The position numbers and the translations under genes are program-made. This document shows, in pieces, positions 30,863 to 42,049 of a DNA stretch of 64,000 nt (positions are counted from its first letter, which is position 1; the number at the start of each line of letters is the position of its first letter). The notes beneath the pieces are model-generated. The model was given only the letters and a program-made list of their open reading frames with translations. It searched no databases and had not been told where the DNA came from. This DNA comes from Tretioscincus oriximinensis (taxonomy: Eukaryota; Chordata; Lepidosauria; Squamata; Gymnophthalmidae): NCBI GenBank assembly GCA_022410635.1, contig JAJVDF010000857.1, positions 181,551 to 245,550 of the forward strand, written 5' to 3'.

Positions 30863-31712
30863 AGAATCATCGAATCCTAGAATTGGTCCTCCAGGCCACG
30901 GGGTCCCATCCCCTGCTCAATGCAGGATTCATTAAACCATCCCAGACAGATGGCTGTCCAGCCTCCCTTTGAAGACTTCCAGGGAAGGCGAACTCACCAC
31001 CTCCTGTGGCAAACTGTGCCACTGGATTATTATCCTAATGGTTAGAAAGTTTTTTCTGATATCTAATCTAAATCTATTCCCTTGCAGTTTCATTCCATTG
31101 TTTCTAGTCCTTCCATGTGCCAAGGAGATCAGCCCTTCAGGTATTTGTAGGCAGCGATCAGGTCTCCTCTCAGTCTTCTCTTTTGCAGACGAAACATCTC
31201 CAGATCCTTTAACCGTTCCTCATAGGTCCTCATGGTTTCCAGACCACTCACCATCCTTTAACTCTCTTTTGTACTTGCTCTANTTTATCAATGTCCTTTT
31301 TAAATTGGGCCCCCCAGAACTGAACACAGGATTCCAAGTGTGGTCGTACCAAAGTCCTGTAGAGAGGAATAATTACTTCACGATAGAGATTCTATGCTCC
31401 TCTTGATACACCCCAGGATTGTGTTTGCCTTTTTTGCAGCTGCTTCACACTGTTGACTCATGTTTAATCTGTGATCTACCAAAACACCCAGGTCCTTCTC
31501 ACCTGTGCTGCTGCTCAGACATATTCCNCCCATTCTATATGTGCTGTTTTTGTTATTTTTGCCCAGATGTAGGATCTTGCATTTCTCTCTGTTAAATACC
31601 ATTCTGTCAGCTTCAGTCCATTATTCCAAAATGTCTAGATCTTTTTGAATCATTTCTCTATCTGGCTTAGTATTAGCAGCCCCTCCTAGCTTTGGGTCAT
31701 CAGCAAACATGA
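30863..31712 (-). pseudogene. CR1 LINE 3' portion (chicken-like lineage), antisense
   Basis: Antisense CR1 running from the 3' end at about 30863 ('agaatcatcgaatcctagaa') to the RT C-terminal region. On the minus strand the translation contains 'FNREKCKILHLGKNNKN' and '[18 protein letters not shown]' followed by '[13 protein letters not shown]' (31378-31602), the conserved segment downstream of the RT palm. Further down come the '[14 protein letters not shown]' equivalent and the 3' UTR. It is the longest member of this lineage in the window. Stops and frameshifts are present, and endonuclease and catalytic RT are missing. Confidence 0.9.
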
Positions 31713-32310
31713 TGTAAGCTGCTCACAAAATCTCCTTCTTTCCTTTGACACATAATGTTCTGTTCCATCTAAATGCTTTCAAGGGTGTGATATATTCCAC
31801 AGGAATCTTCTGAGCTTCAGAAAAAATCATGAATAACAGTAGATTGTTTTGAAATTGGCTTTATGCAAATATGTTAAGATGTTGGGGGATATTTTATTAA
31901 TTCTTCATTGTTGAGAGAACAGAAAATGAAGTCAGTTGCTGCTTTCCTTTCGTGAAGGATACTGTCACTGGGCGCATTAATAGGAATGTAGTGTTTTGAT
32001 TTGTAATATAAATTCATAATTTCTTGAAGGGCCATACCCAGCTGCGTAATTAAACACACTCAGGCCACATTAAATCAGTGTTGCCTAGCATGGCAAATAT
32101 TTGTCCCAAGTCGTCGTTTTCGTTTTCAAAACATTCATTTTATAGCAGTGGAATGTTTTATGTCCGTGAGGGTTTGTATGTTTATTAGTAGTAGAAGTGC
32201 AGACACTTCTGAGTTGGACAATTGCTAGTGGGATCCAGAATCTGAACACATACCCGGATACTTTCAAATAATTGAAATTCTAAATTGTAGTGTTCTCATT
32301 TCACTGCAAA
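31713..32310. other. AT-rich, repeat-poor stretch
   Basis: No repeat or gene recognised. It contains TAATTA-like cores (about 32045) and looks like unique sequence. Small minus-strand ORFs have no coding signature. Confidence 0.35.
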
Positions 32311-32319
32311 ATCCAGAAG

Positions 32320-32610
32320 TAATGTTCGGATGCTGAGCCCAGGATGCACCGACAGGTAGGATTCCTGAAATACCATTTGCAGGGAGTTGGAAGCAGGTGA
32401 CGGTTTTGCCTCCTACTTAAGATGCCCACGTGCCATTGGGGGGTGAGACAGGCTGAGTCCCCGTTCAGCAGAGCTCCCCTTGGGTTCAGTCTGCTTAGCC
32501 CGTGTAGACTATGGCAGGCCCCATTTGGCCTGCCCACGTGCCAGTGCAATCTCAAGCAGAAGGAGGGGGCAAAACTTTCACTTGTCCTTGACTGATGGAA
32601 AAAGGCTCTA
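32320..32610. repeat. CR1 tail pieces flanking a palindrome core
   Basis: A sense CR1 tail ('cgacaggtaggattcctgaa', 'gttcagcagagctccccttg') leads into the palindrome core ('gtgtagactatggcaggccc', about 32503). An antisense CR1 tail piece follows ('tctcaagcagaaggaggggg', 'aaaactttcacttgtcc'). Confidence 0.65.
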
Positions 32611-32699
32611 GACATCTAGGGAAGTTNATGTTGCCTCCCTTTTCCTTGTTAGACTCTAAGGTCCGACAAAGGGAGGCAACAGGAGCTTCCAGAGACACG

Positions 32700-32870
32700 G
32701 TGCGGATGGCACAGTGGCAAAGTGCGTGACTTTCAAATGAAAGATCTGGTTTTGAGGTCCTGTGTCGGAGGTGGAGAGGGGACGTGAAGGCCCCCTGCTG
32801 GCCTTCAGCTCCAGCCAACTCAGCTACTTGAAAGATAGTAGATTTGCAATGTACCTGCACATTGCGATTA
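32700..32870 (+). mobile_element. SINE head and body, sense
   Basis: 'ggatggcacagtggcaaagt', 'ttttgaggtcctgtgtcgga', 'ggtggagaggggacgtgaag' and 'cagctccagccaactcagct' match the 5' half of the SINE at 62128-62440, including the tRNA-like head. The 3' half is missing. Confidence 0.7.
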
Positions 32871-33295
32871 GAGAAGTCCTGGAACTATGGCCTGTGGGCC
32901 ACATGCGGCCCGCCAAGGACTTTTATCTGGCCCGCAAGATGTTGTTGTCACCGCTGTCTGTCCTGATTAGCAGCCGACTAGTCCCGGGCTCACAGAAACG
33001 CGCCCCTTGCCTTCTCAACAGAGCATGCACACAAGGCTCCGTGACACGAGGTGCCCCCAAAACTAGGAATTGGCTCATCGTTTTTTTTAAATGATAGTTT
33101 GTCCATCTAACGGTCTGAGGAACAGGGCACTGGCCCCCTGTTTAAAAAGTTTGAGGATCCCTGTTCTATTAGATAAACTGGACCACCATCAACCTGGTGG
33201 GGAAGGTAGAACAAGATGCCAGTCTCCGGCCAAAATTTAACCACGAGTGAGCAGGACAGGATATAAAACCAGGATTCTCCTACTCCCGATAGCAT

Positions 33296-33415
33296 CAGAA
33301 CCTAAGGGGAGCGCTGCTGAATGGGGCCGAAGCCCGTCTAGTCCAGGGTCCTGCCTCACACAGAGGCCACCCATTGCACCTGGGCCGTCTGGACAGAAGA
33401 AGGGCCCCTTGCTAG
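33296..33415 (-). mobile_element. CR1 3' end, antisense
   Basis: 'aacctaaggggagcgctgct', 'gaatggggccgaagcccgtc' and 'tgcacctgggccgtctggac' are the inverse of the CR1 terminus. Confidence 0.7.
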
Positions 33416-33859
33416 AATCCCTGCCTACCTGCCTCCCTTTTTCTTCCTTGGCTCTAAAATGCTTCATTGCTAGAATTTCCCTAAGTAGCCCAAAGAGCGC
33501 TTGGCTCCCTCTGCTGGCTGATTCAGTTTGCATAAATCTGTGCCAGGCCGCCTCTCAAAGGGGCTTGTGGTTTGGCTGCATCCAATCAGCAAATAAACGG
33601 CCACAGTAAGGTGATGCAATGTGCATTCAAAACCCGTTGAATTCTGGTGCAACTTTGGCTTCCTGTACGGAGCAGGGCTGCGAATTCAATGCTTGTTTGC
33701 TGCAGGAACAACAAATCAAACTTATGATTTCATGTCGTTCCTTAACGAGGCTTGAATTCTGTCCCTGTATCGGAAGCCCCAACAATCAACGATATACATA
33801 CTGACATGAAAAAGAGATTTTAAAAAATCAACAATATTGCATTATTCTCATGTACAAAA

Positions 33860-34330
33860 CTAGATTGAAGGATGCAAAATCCTGCACGGGATGGACAGAG
33901 TGAATACAGAAAAAGTGTTTTCCCTATCGCACAACACAAGGACCCGAGGGCCCTCCTTGAAACTGATGGGCAGAAAATGGAGAACAAAGGAAAGTAGTTT
34001 TTCACCCAGAGGGTCATCGGCCTTTGGAACTGACTTCCTGAAGAGGTGGTGATAGCTCACAGCTTGGATAGTTTCAAGGCAGGACTAGNCAGGTTTATGG
34101 ACACCAAGGGTATAAATGGGTTCTAGGATGGATGTCTGGATGTTGCCTCCGGGATGGAGCCACAAGCAGGACTCCTGAAGTGACATTTGCAGGGAGTCAT
34201 GGACAGGGGCATATTTTGCTTTCTTCCATTCAGGCTGCCCAGGGACATCTGGTGGGCCTTTGTGGGACAGAAGGCAGGACTTGGTGGGCTCTGACCTGAT
34301 CCAGTACGGCTCTTCTTATATTCTAAGTAT
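33860..34330 (+). mobile_element. CR1 C-terminus and 3' tail, sense
   Basis: Begins at 'aaaatcctgcacgggatgga', then 'ggaccc gagggccctccttg', 'gtagtttttcacccagaggg', 'aggtttatggacaccaaggg', 'tgttgcctccgggatggagc', and ends 'ccagtacggctcttcttata'. Same lineage as 40364-40988, with frameshifts. Confidence 0.85.
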
Positions 34331-34334
34331 TCCT

Positions 34335-34690
34335 AGGCACAAACATGCCTGCTATGAAGCTGATGGGCAGAACACTTAGGAGGGACAAGGGAAAGGGGTT
34401 TGTTGTCGCATTCAAAGGGTCTTGACTTCCGGAAGAGATGGTGGTGGCTGGATAAAGACTTTAAGACAGGATTATCCAGATTCATGGAAGCAAAGGGCAT
34501 CAATAGGATGGATCTTTTGATTCTGCCCCCAGGGTGGAGCAACAGGCAAGATTCCTGAAACGCCATTTGCAAGGAGTTGAGAGCAGGTGATGTTTCTGCA
34601 TCCTGTGAAGACCAGGAGCAATTGGTGGGCCACTGGGTGAGCAGAAGACTGTCTAGATGGGCTCCTCTTAGGACCTCTGCCTGCAGGCTT
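34335..34690 (+). mobile_element. CR1 tail, sense, second copy
   Basis: 'tatgaagctgatgggcagaa', 'cttccggaagagatggtggt', 'tgattctgcccccagggtgg', 'ggtgggccactgggtgagca' and 'agatgggctcctcttaggac'. It starts immediately after the end of the preceding CR1. Confidence 0.8.
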
Positions 34691-34869
34691 AGAGCAGCAG
34701 TTGCCACCGTGGAAGTTATTTATGTACAGATTGTGCTATCTGATTGTTCTGCATTTTTGTAGCTGTTTCTGTCTTGTTTTGTTGCTGTTCCTCTTTATTA
34801 AAACACACCTTACAATAAAATAAAATAAGAACCGCAGCCCTATTAGTGACTTAGAGGGAATGGCCCAGT

Positions 34870-35880
34870 TTCACTTTGTAGCTAAGAAGACATCACTGCC
34901 ATATGCTCCGTTCTCTGCTCTTGTAATTCCGATGGGGCTTGTCTCTTCAATCCAAAATTCAATCATAGGTTGATTGGGAAAATGAAAAAAGAAGTGGCCG
35001 TTATTCTGATACAAATTCAACCATTACTTGCCAAGCTACAATATTCAGTTGCAGTGATTCAAAACTACAACGTGATTTGATTAACGAGATNCAACTTTAT
35101 TCTTTTTTTGTTGGGATAAAGAACATAGCTTCTGATGGATTTCCATTTGTGCAGAATTACATACATCTACAAAATGAAAATAAATGTATTTTCATTGGTT
35201 CACATGCAATCCAAACTAAATAATAAACATATAATTCAATTACTTAAACTTGCATCTTGCCTTACATCAGAAGGTCTCAAGGCATCAAACAAGAGCAGAA
35301 ACACATTGTCCTAATTCAAGAATACATGTAAAATATATACATCAGAATTAAATGTAAAGTATGAATATATTTGTGTGTCCACTTCATGCATAAATGTTGA
35401 ACTTGGGAGTGGAAACGGAAGAGATAAATCTGTTTTTGTTCCTCCTTTAATTATTACAGAAGAGAACTGTTATTAACTCCATGTTTTGGAAATTATATAT
35501 TTACTGCTGCTGAATGCTGATTGTGAAATTGCTCTGCTTGTTGACTTATGTTTGTGGTTTGCTGTTATGGTTTTTATAACTATATCCAAACCAGAAGCCT
35601 TATTGCAAACGAATGCAAATGAATATACATGTAGATCACGACAGATTAGGGATGCACAAGAAAGGGAAATTGGAATTCGTGGAGTGGCGGGGAAGTCCCC
35701 TCTTTCTCCCTGAATGCATTCGGTCTGCAGAGCCAAAGAGCAGGTTTTCAAGCTCCAGAAAAACAGAGGGAAATCAAGTGATTCAAATATTGACCCAGGG
35801 GAGAGCATGGGATCAATAACCATCCGGAAGGATAATATGATCCCTTGGTTGAAAAGAGCACCAGAAGAAACGGCAACGTT
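34870..35880. other. AT-rich, repeat-poor stretch
   Basis: Unique-looking sequence. Overlapping ORFs on both strands between 35473 and 35908 have no family signature and are not called as genes. Confidence 0.35.
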
Positions 35881-35888
35881 TTGGGAAC

Positions 35889-36011
35889 ATGAGCCTTATT
35901 CTGGGTGATACCTTTGGAAAGAACATGGCCATTTGGGACCTGCCATGCTCTTCACTGGCACGTAGATAGCAGGCTCCTATTCTGAGATAGAGGCCAGAGT
36001 AAGGCTCAGTG
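35889..36011. repeat. Palindromic (foldback) repeat, well preserved copy
   Basis: Left arm GAGCCTTATTCTGGGTGATA matches the reverse complement of the right arm at 35982-36009 ('gatagaggccagagtaaggctc'). The inner arms 'gggacctgccatgctcttca' and 'tagatagcaggctcctattc' also pair. Followed by 'agtgggcctggact', as after other copies. Confidence 0.7.
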
Positions 36012-36169
36012 GGCCTGGACTGCAGGGAGAAATAGGGCCACTGATGCTGCAGTCAGTAGGGTAAGTGGCCAGTCAAGGCTTCAGTCAGGTCCAGTCAATG
36101 ACCACCAGCTGCTTAGCAGTCTAGAGGACTTGCATTTGGACACAAAGGCCGAGTTCTCATGATGGTGAG

Positions 36170-36610
36170 AGGCTTTGGCACTAGCATAGTGAGTACAAAT
36201 ACGCTAGTGTCTGGTTTCACATCTTCAGGCAGAATTTTTATTTCTGGGTTTATGGTTCTTTGTTGTACTACTGCCTGCTTTTCTACACCGTTTTTATTTA
36301 TTTATTTCTTTTATTTATACCCTGCCCTATACCGAAGGTCTCAGGGCAGCCAATGCTTATTTAAAAGCTTGGGCACCCAGCAGCTCCAAGAATCTGGCAG
36401 TACCAGCAGCAGCAACCAAAACTGTGAAGAGACAAAACGATAGCTGCTGTTGTGTTGACTGTGGGGCATGCTGGGAAGTGTAGTCTGACCCCGCCTCTTC
36501 AGCCCAGCCCTGCAGACTAAAGCTCCCAGCCTGCACCACAATTAGCCCTGGGCAGGGGGATTCTCNTTCAGCCAATCTAAGCTCAGTCCCACCCAGGGAA
36601 ATATCTTTTC
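36170..36610 (+). repeat. Unclassified repeat (same as 5510-5900) interrupted by an L2-type tail
   Basis: 'gcagaatttttatttctggg', 'ttatggttctttgttgtact' and 'actgcctgcttttctacacc' match the repeat at 5.5 kb. At 36290-36360 an antisense L2-type tail ('tttatttatttcttttattt', 'ataccctgccctataccgaa') is inserted. The repeat resumes with 'gggcacccagcagctccaag' and GCATGCTGGGAAGTGTAGTC (36466). Confidence 0.6.
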
Positions 36611-36654
36611 TGCAAACAGGAAGTTGCCTGAGAGATCCGTCTATATCATTTCAT

Positions 36655-36710
36655 TTCCACATTTATTTATTTGTTTATCCCTCGCCCGTACCCGAAGGTC
36701 TCTCTTGTCC
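36655..36710 (-). mobile_element. L2-type 3' tail, antisense
   Basis: 'catttatttatttgtttatc' then 'cctcgcccgtacccgaaggt' is the inverse of the L2/CORE-SINE tail. Confidence 0.6.
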
Positions 36711-37149
36711 TGAAGTATCACCTTAATTATTATTCTTTTTTATCCCAGGCAAATCCAGGGCCTTACTGCAGGAAGGGTTTTTAAATTCTGTGTCCCACTG
36801 GCCTACTAAAAATAGTAAAGGTTGTNCAATGGGAGCGAAGAGGACAACCTGGAGAGGGAGATTTCCCAGCAAGGTCTAAATGCAGCTTCTTTGTAAGAAA
36901 TCCGAGCGTGGGAACCCATCGATCGAGGGGTCTCACCTGGTCACCTCTGGATTGACGCCTCTCTGATGTCCCTTTGGTGAAGGATTCCTCTGCTCCAGCA
37001 GGTGACAAGGCGTCGTTTGTGTTTGCTTTGTAGCAATCTGTGATGTCAGCTCCAGGAAACGCAAGTTAAATATAATCAGACGCCTATAAAAAAAATTGTA
37101 TAATCTGAACTTCTTGAATGTTTAACTGATACGCCCAAGCGATAAGCCA

Positions 37150-37335
37150 GCTTGGAAGCTCAAGAGCCTAAACGGAGCCCTGCTGAATGGGGCCACAACC
37201 CAGCTAGTCCGACACTCGCTCTCATAGAATCATAGAGTTGGAAGGGGCCTCCAGGGTCATGGGGCTCAATGCAGGAGTCATCAAACCCTCCCAGACAGAT
37301 GACCGCCCGGCTTCCGTGTGAAGAGACGGAGTTCG
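37150..37335 (-). mobile_element. Two CR1 3' ends, antisense, of different lineages
   Basis: 37160-37212 is the inverse tail of the main lineage ('cctaaacggagccctgctga'). 37213-37330 is the chicken-like lineage ('atagaatcatagagttggaa', 'ccctcccagacagatgaccg'). Confidence 0.75.
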
Positions 37336-38534
37336 CACCTTGGCTGAGTTCCCACGGGGGGTGAAAGAAGCAAAGTGACGCTGCTTTGGCACCAGAATAG
37401 ATCAGCTCTACCCCCAAAGGTCTCAGGGCCGCCAACCATAAAACACCAATACAAAACTGACCTCATTAAAAGCCGTATAAAACGGTGGCGCAGCCCTCGT
37501 GTTGGCTTCTCACTTCCTGTCTGGCTCTCCGTTTTCGGAACTCGGTGGGTCTGTCCTCTCCCCGTCCCCCACTCCTCTTCCAGCCCCGCTCTTCTTCCCA
37601 TACCCCACTCTGCTTTTTTAAAAAAAGCTGCTTGAGTTTTGCGCAAAAGTAAAGCTCCATTAGAAAAAAAATTATTGGAAATATATGTGTTGATGTATGT
37701 GCAAAACTAGGACTGATCAACAANGAAGAAGGTCCAAAAGTGCCGTTTCCTCCTTGGAGGTTCGATCAGAAGTGGCGGCACAGCAGAAGCACAAAGCAAC
37801 ACACACACACACCCCGGGCCTCCTCCCAGGGCCCACTGGCTGCTCTGTGCGGGGAGCGTGGATAGACAGTGGCAGCCTTGGCGCACAGGCGCTCCCACTA
37901 GGGGGAAACCGTAGCCAGAGAACACTTAGCGGCCTCGTTTCTGAAGGCAAACAGCACATGCAGCACGGAAGCGGAGGGTGATGGGGGAACTGCATGCGCC
38001 CAGCACAAAGCCACACAGCTTTCGCTCCCGTTTCCCCCCCTCCCGCCGTGAGAATGCAGCCCTAGTGGTTCATCCACATGCCAGTGTAGACGGTNGCAAA
38101 AAGTGACTTTGCCGCACATGCACTTCTTCTCTGGTCCCCCTTCATTAGATTGTTGCAACAATAAAAAAGGGGCTGCTGGAGAAGAAGATGCCGTGGAGCA
38201 GAAGTCGACCGGTCCCGTTTTGTTAGCTTGTTGCAAAGGGGCTGCAGAAATATTTGTGAAAAGACCATTTGCCTCTCCAGATGGCAAGTGCAAAGTAGGA
38301 TTACGGATCCCACAAGTGCATCTAGTCATGACCTGCCAAGGGCGACAAGTAGCAAACTCTGCCCTAGATTTTACGTGCAGCCAGCTGCATACGAGTTCAT
38401 TTCCCCAGGACCTTCCCAAGATCCCTGCTCCCTTTTAAAAACTGTTTTTACAAGCGCCTGGATGTTTCCAGTGGCGTCACTTCGGCCCTGTCCACCGTGG
38501 ACAGTCTTCCAGGATGTATTTTGGAACGGGGGCT

Positions 38535-38757
38535 TCTCATCGGCATGCTTGCGCCGACTATGGCAGATCCCACATGCCTGTGTAAAGCACAGCAGGCCCC
38601 ATTCGTCATACGGGTGACAGACCTCCATTCCAAGCTAAACCCTGGAATAACACCCAGTGCACAGGGCCTTCTTCTGGGCTATATCTTGTGCCTGCCTTTC
38701 ACCCACTAGTGTAGACTATGGCATGCCCTGAACAGTGTGCGGATGGCCGAGTCCAAG
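38535..38757. repeat. Two degraded palindromic repeat copies
   Basis: 38535-38660 carries 'ggcatgcttgcgccgactat' and 'ctaaaccctggaataacacc'. 38664-38757 begins 'gggccttcttctgggctata' and contains 'gtgtagactatggcatgccc'. They lie head to tail. Confidence 0.5.
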
Positions 38758-38997
38758 GGAGCCCTGCCATCGTTTGCAGTACCGTGGAAAATAACAGGTG
38801 CTTAATCCAAGATACATCTCTACTATTAACAAAGCGGGCATTGCTGGCTCCAGCGTTACAAGGGCTGCCAACAAATAACAGAGTTCANAACTTTGGTCCA
38901 GCCATAGGATGCCCATCGGTCCACCAACATGGCAGAGAGGGCTGCTTCTCTGGCCTGCCCAGCCGCCCACCAACAGAGAGATACTTTAGCAAGTGAG

Positions 38998-39090
38998 TCT
39001 CGTGGCACCTTCGAGATTAACAAGAGAAAGGAAGGCAGCTTTTGTAGACCAGGTGACCTCTTCAGATGCATAGATGCAGAGACCGACTGG
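38998..39090. repeat. Unclassified dispersed repeat (same family as 30.6 and 43.35 kb)
   Basis: 'tctcgtggcaccttcgagat', 'ggcagcttttgtagaccagg' and 'cctcttcagatgcatagatg' match the family that contains 'cttcagatgc' followed by a variable tail. Confidence 0.5.
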
Positions 39091-39479
39091 CTGACCGGCA
39101 GATCAATCAATCGGTAGACAGACAGATCACTCTCTGTCTTCCACTCACTCCGATTCCTCCACAGAATCTATCCACAAAGAAACTGACAAGCCTGATCTTA
39201 ACTGTCAACTATACTTCCAAATCAATCCTTCCACCACCACCACCACCCACTTTCTTAGCACCTGCCTGTTTCTATTCTTGTTAGGGTTGCCATAATCTAA
39301 GGGTCCAAAACCACGACACAATTTCTACCAGGGCTTGACCATTCATAGGGCCTGCCATAGTTTACACTAGCATAGACTGACCAGATATACTGAGGGCTAA
39401 ACCTTGCATATTATTTAAACCAAAAGTCAGAGTCAGAGAATACAATAAATAAATAGATCAGGCTGCAACACCTGAGACT

Positions 39480-39925
39480 CTTCAGCCTTTAAGAGGTGAT
39501 AAACTAAAGTCCATAAAATCATGCAAGGGCTGACTAGAGAAAAAATATTTTGTCTATCATACAACACTANGACCAGGGGGAATTCCTAGAAACTGATGGG
39601 CAAAAGAGTTAAGGAATGTGTTTTTTTTCATCCAGAGGGTCATTTGTCTGTGGAATTTAGTTCCAGAAGAAGGTGGTCGTGTTGAGCAGCCTGGATATTT
39701 TAAGACAGACTGAGGCACGTTGGTGGACAGCAAAGGTATCAATGGCTCCTGGGGTGGATCTCTTGCTCCTGCCTCTAGGGTGGAGCCACAGGCAGGATTC
39801 CTGAAGTACCATTTGCAGGCAGTTCAGAAGAGGTGAAGGTTTTGCCTCCTTCTGCTTGGAACTGCCCAGGGGCAACTGAAGGGCCGCTGTGGGAGACAGA
39901 AGNTTGGAGGCTCCATCCTCATTCA
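39480..39925 (+). mobile_element. CR1 C-terminus and 3' tail, sense
   Basis: 'cttcagcctttaagaggtga', 'aaaatcatgcaagggctgac', 'catacaacactangaccagg', 'ttcatccagagggtcatttg', 'ctcctgcctctagggtggag' and 'gaagtaccatttgcaggcag'. It ends 'cattcagtgctgg', where block B begins. Confidence 0.8.
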
Positions 39926-40363
39926 GTGCTGGTTGCATACTTGGCACATACCTAATAGGCTGCTAGAATTTTTCTTTTGAAATATTTACTTGTTTTTCTT
40001 ATCCCTACAGACGGAATGTCACTTGTCAACAATAGCAAACGGCCACCTTCTCTCCTTTGGGTAGGATTTCTGCCTGCTTTTCTATGCTCTTTTTCATGGT
40101 GCCAAGGGCTCCTTAGGCAAGCCTGGGTGCCCAGCAGCTACAGAAAGCAGTGCCAGCAGCACCCAAAGGTGAGAAAAGGGCAAGAGAGCTGCTGCTGGGC
40201 TCTGGGTGGGGCCTGCTGGGAAGTGTCGCCTGAACAGGAAGCCGCCTCTCCTGCCCAGCCAACGTGGGGCCCTGCCTTGCACGCCACGGCTCCCGCCCTG
40301 CGCCACAGCTAGCCTGGGTGGGAGGAAGCTCTGTAGCCAGCCTGTGCCTAGACCNACCCAGCA

Positions 40364-40988
40364 AATGTTGTTTTGCCTCTTTATAAATCTGTGGTGAGGC
40401 CACATTTGGAACCCTGTGTTCAATTCTGGTCACCACATCTCAAGAGGGACATTTTGGAACTGGAGAAGGTGCAGAAAAGGGCAACAAAAATGATCAAGGG
40501 TCTGGAGCTCCTCCCTTACGAAGCAAGGCTGCAACNTCTGGGCCTCTTCAGCCTTGAAAGGAGACGTTTGAGGGGTGATCTGATTGAAGTGTACAAAATC
40601 ATGCATGGGATCGACAGGGTGAATAGAGAAAAAATGTTTTCTCTATCACACAACACAAGGACCAGGGGCCCCTCCTTAAAACTGTTGGGTAGAAAAGTGA
40701 GAACAGACAAAGGAAAGTATTTTTTCACCCAAAGGGTCACCGGCCTGTGGAATTTACTTCCTGAAGAGGTGGTGGTAGCTAACAGCTTGGATAATTTCAA
40801 GACAGGACTAGACAGGTTTATGGACACCAAGGGTAGTAGAATGGATGTCTGGATGTTGCCTCCGGGCTGGACCAACAGGTAGTGCTCCTGAAATACCATT
40901 TGCAGGGAGTCATGATCAGGTGCTTATTTTGCTTTCCTCTGTTCGGACTGCCCAGGTGCAACTGGTGGGCCTCTGGGTGACACAGAAG
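40364..40988 (+). pseudogene. CR1 reverse transcriptase C-terminus and 3' tail, best preserved coding copy
   Basis: An open frame (40373-40882) encodes the C-terminal domain of CR1 reverse transcriptase: '[20 protein letters not shown]', '[20 protein letters not shown]', '[20 protein letters not shown]', then 'YFFTQRVTGLWNLLPEEVVV'. The family's endonuclease and RT catalytic core lie upstream in complete elements and are absent here. One ambiguous base (40536) sits inside. After the stop comes the 3' tail to 'gggtgacacagaag'. Dead by truncation but recently active, judging from the open frame. Confidence 0.9.
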
Positions 40989-41447
40989 ATCTCTGGACGT
41001 CGCTATTCCCGACCTACCTANAGGACNTTACAGGCACANAGCTTTGAACCCTNGCCCCTTCACCGGATGATCCTTACAAAAGGGAGAAATATGGCNNTGG
41101 GTTGGTTTAAGAGAATCCCTCTGCTTCCAAGTTGGGGCANCTCCCTTTGAAAGGGACACTGATGGATGAAATGGAGCAGATTCAAAAGAGGTTTACCATG
41201 AAGTCCTGTGAGGAAGGGTGAAAGGACCCAGGGGGGCTTCGTCTGCTTCATTGTCAAATGTGTCCGGGGGGCAGAGGGAAGGCTGCTCTTGGCCTCTCGG
41301 GGGACGGAGCTCCCTCCCTCCAGCCCACCCATGGGGCCACTGCTGGCCCCCTGCTGCACCCGTCAGCCCGCTTTTGATCCCTTCGTGTGGATGCGGCCTT
41401 CTCTTAAGGGAAGCACGGCTTGAGTTCTAAGCATGCAAAGAAGACTG

Positions 41448-41556
41448 GGCCTGTTTCTGGGCTAAATCCCAGCATGGGAGCCTGCCATATGCATGCAGGC
41501 TATGGCAGGCCCGCTGATGACCAGGCCCTGTCCCAAAGTACAGCCCAGGCGGAGAC
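41448..41556. repeat. Palindromic (foldback) repeat, copy in block B
   Basis: Matches 9534-9639 closely ('tttctgggctaaatcccagc' ... 'aagtacagcccaggcgg'), and lacks the ambiguous bases there. Confidence 0.6.
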
Positions 41557-41794
41557 TCCGGGTGGCCGGGGGGAAATTACGCTTTAAACAACGCTGCGCC
41601 CAGTATAAAAGCTGCTGATGTCACTTCAGACACGACTTCTGATGAGTCAAGGCTGTTCCTACACTTTCCTCACAGGAGCCATCAGGAAGGAATTCAATCT
41701 GGAAAGAATGAACTCTCCCAACACGTGGCCCAGTTCAGCCGTTGTTTCCACATGTCACAATTATGGGTCCCCGTAAGCCTTCAAGATCCGGCTG

Positions 41795-41865
41795 TGTATT
41801 TATTGTTAACCACCCTGAGACCTTTGGGTGTCGGGCAGTATAAAAACGTAAATAATAAAAAAGAA
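41795..41865 (+). mobile_element. L2-type 3' tail
   Basis: 'ttgttaaccaccctgagacc' and 'tttgggtgtcgggcagtata' followed by AAAT-rich sequence is an L2/CORE-SINE tail. It starts exactly where block B ends (41791), so an insertion or rearrangement point coincides with it. A purine-rich (GAAA/GGAA) patch follows to 41935. Confidence 0.7.
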
Positions 41866-42049
41866 GGAAAAAAGAAAAGAGAAAGAAAGAAAAGGAAGGA
41901 TGGGAAGAAGGTGGGAGGAAGGATTGGAGGGGAGTATTAATTTTTAAAAAATGGATTGAAAATGTAAATGTATTGAATTGGATTGAAAAATAAATAAAAT
42001 GTTTTAAACAAACAAAAAATGAAATTCCATCTCCGATTGTTGTAATCCT

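Larger units (their letters stand above)
39926..41790 (+). repeat. Block B: compact collinear copy of 5442-9870
   Basis: Five consecutive segments of block A appear here in the same order and orientation: 39926-40359 (5442-5899), 40364-40989 (6798-7245), 40990-41140 (7686-7834 and onward), 41140-41240 (8692-8830) and 41250-41790 (9338-9870). Junctions show 1-5 bp microhomology and no GT...AG boundaries, so the missing blocks are not introns. Block B has a 175-bp CR1 piece missing from block A, so neither is simply derived from the other as now seen. Confidence 0.85.

Noticed and set aside
34790..34830. AATAAA-rich end near 34800 as the polyadenylation site of a gene
   Set aside because: 'ttattaaaacacaccttaca' followed by 'ataaaataaaataaga' resembles the tail of a retroelement, and no exon lies upstream.
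35473..35908. Three overlapping ORFs of 64-116 codons
   Set aside because: Open on both strands without family features, in AT-rich unique DNA; most likely chance.
39926..41790. Block B as a spliced retrocopy of block A
   Set aside because: The missing blocks do not begin with GT and end with AG, there is no oligo(A) tail, and block B contains sequence absent from A.
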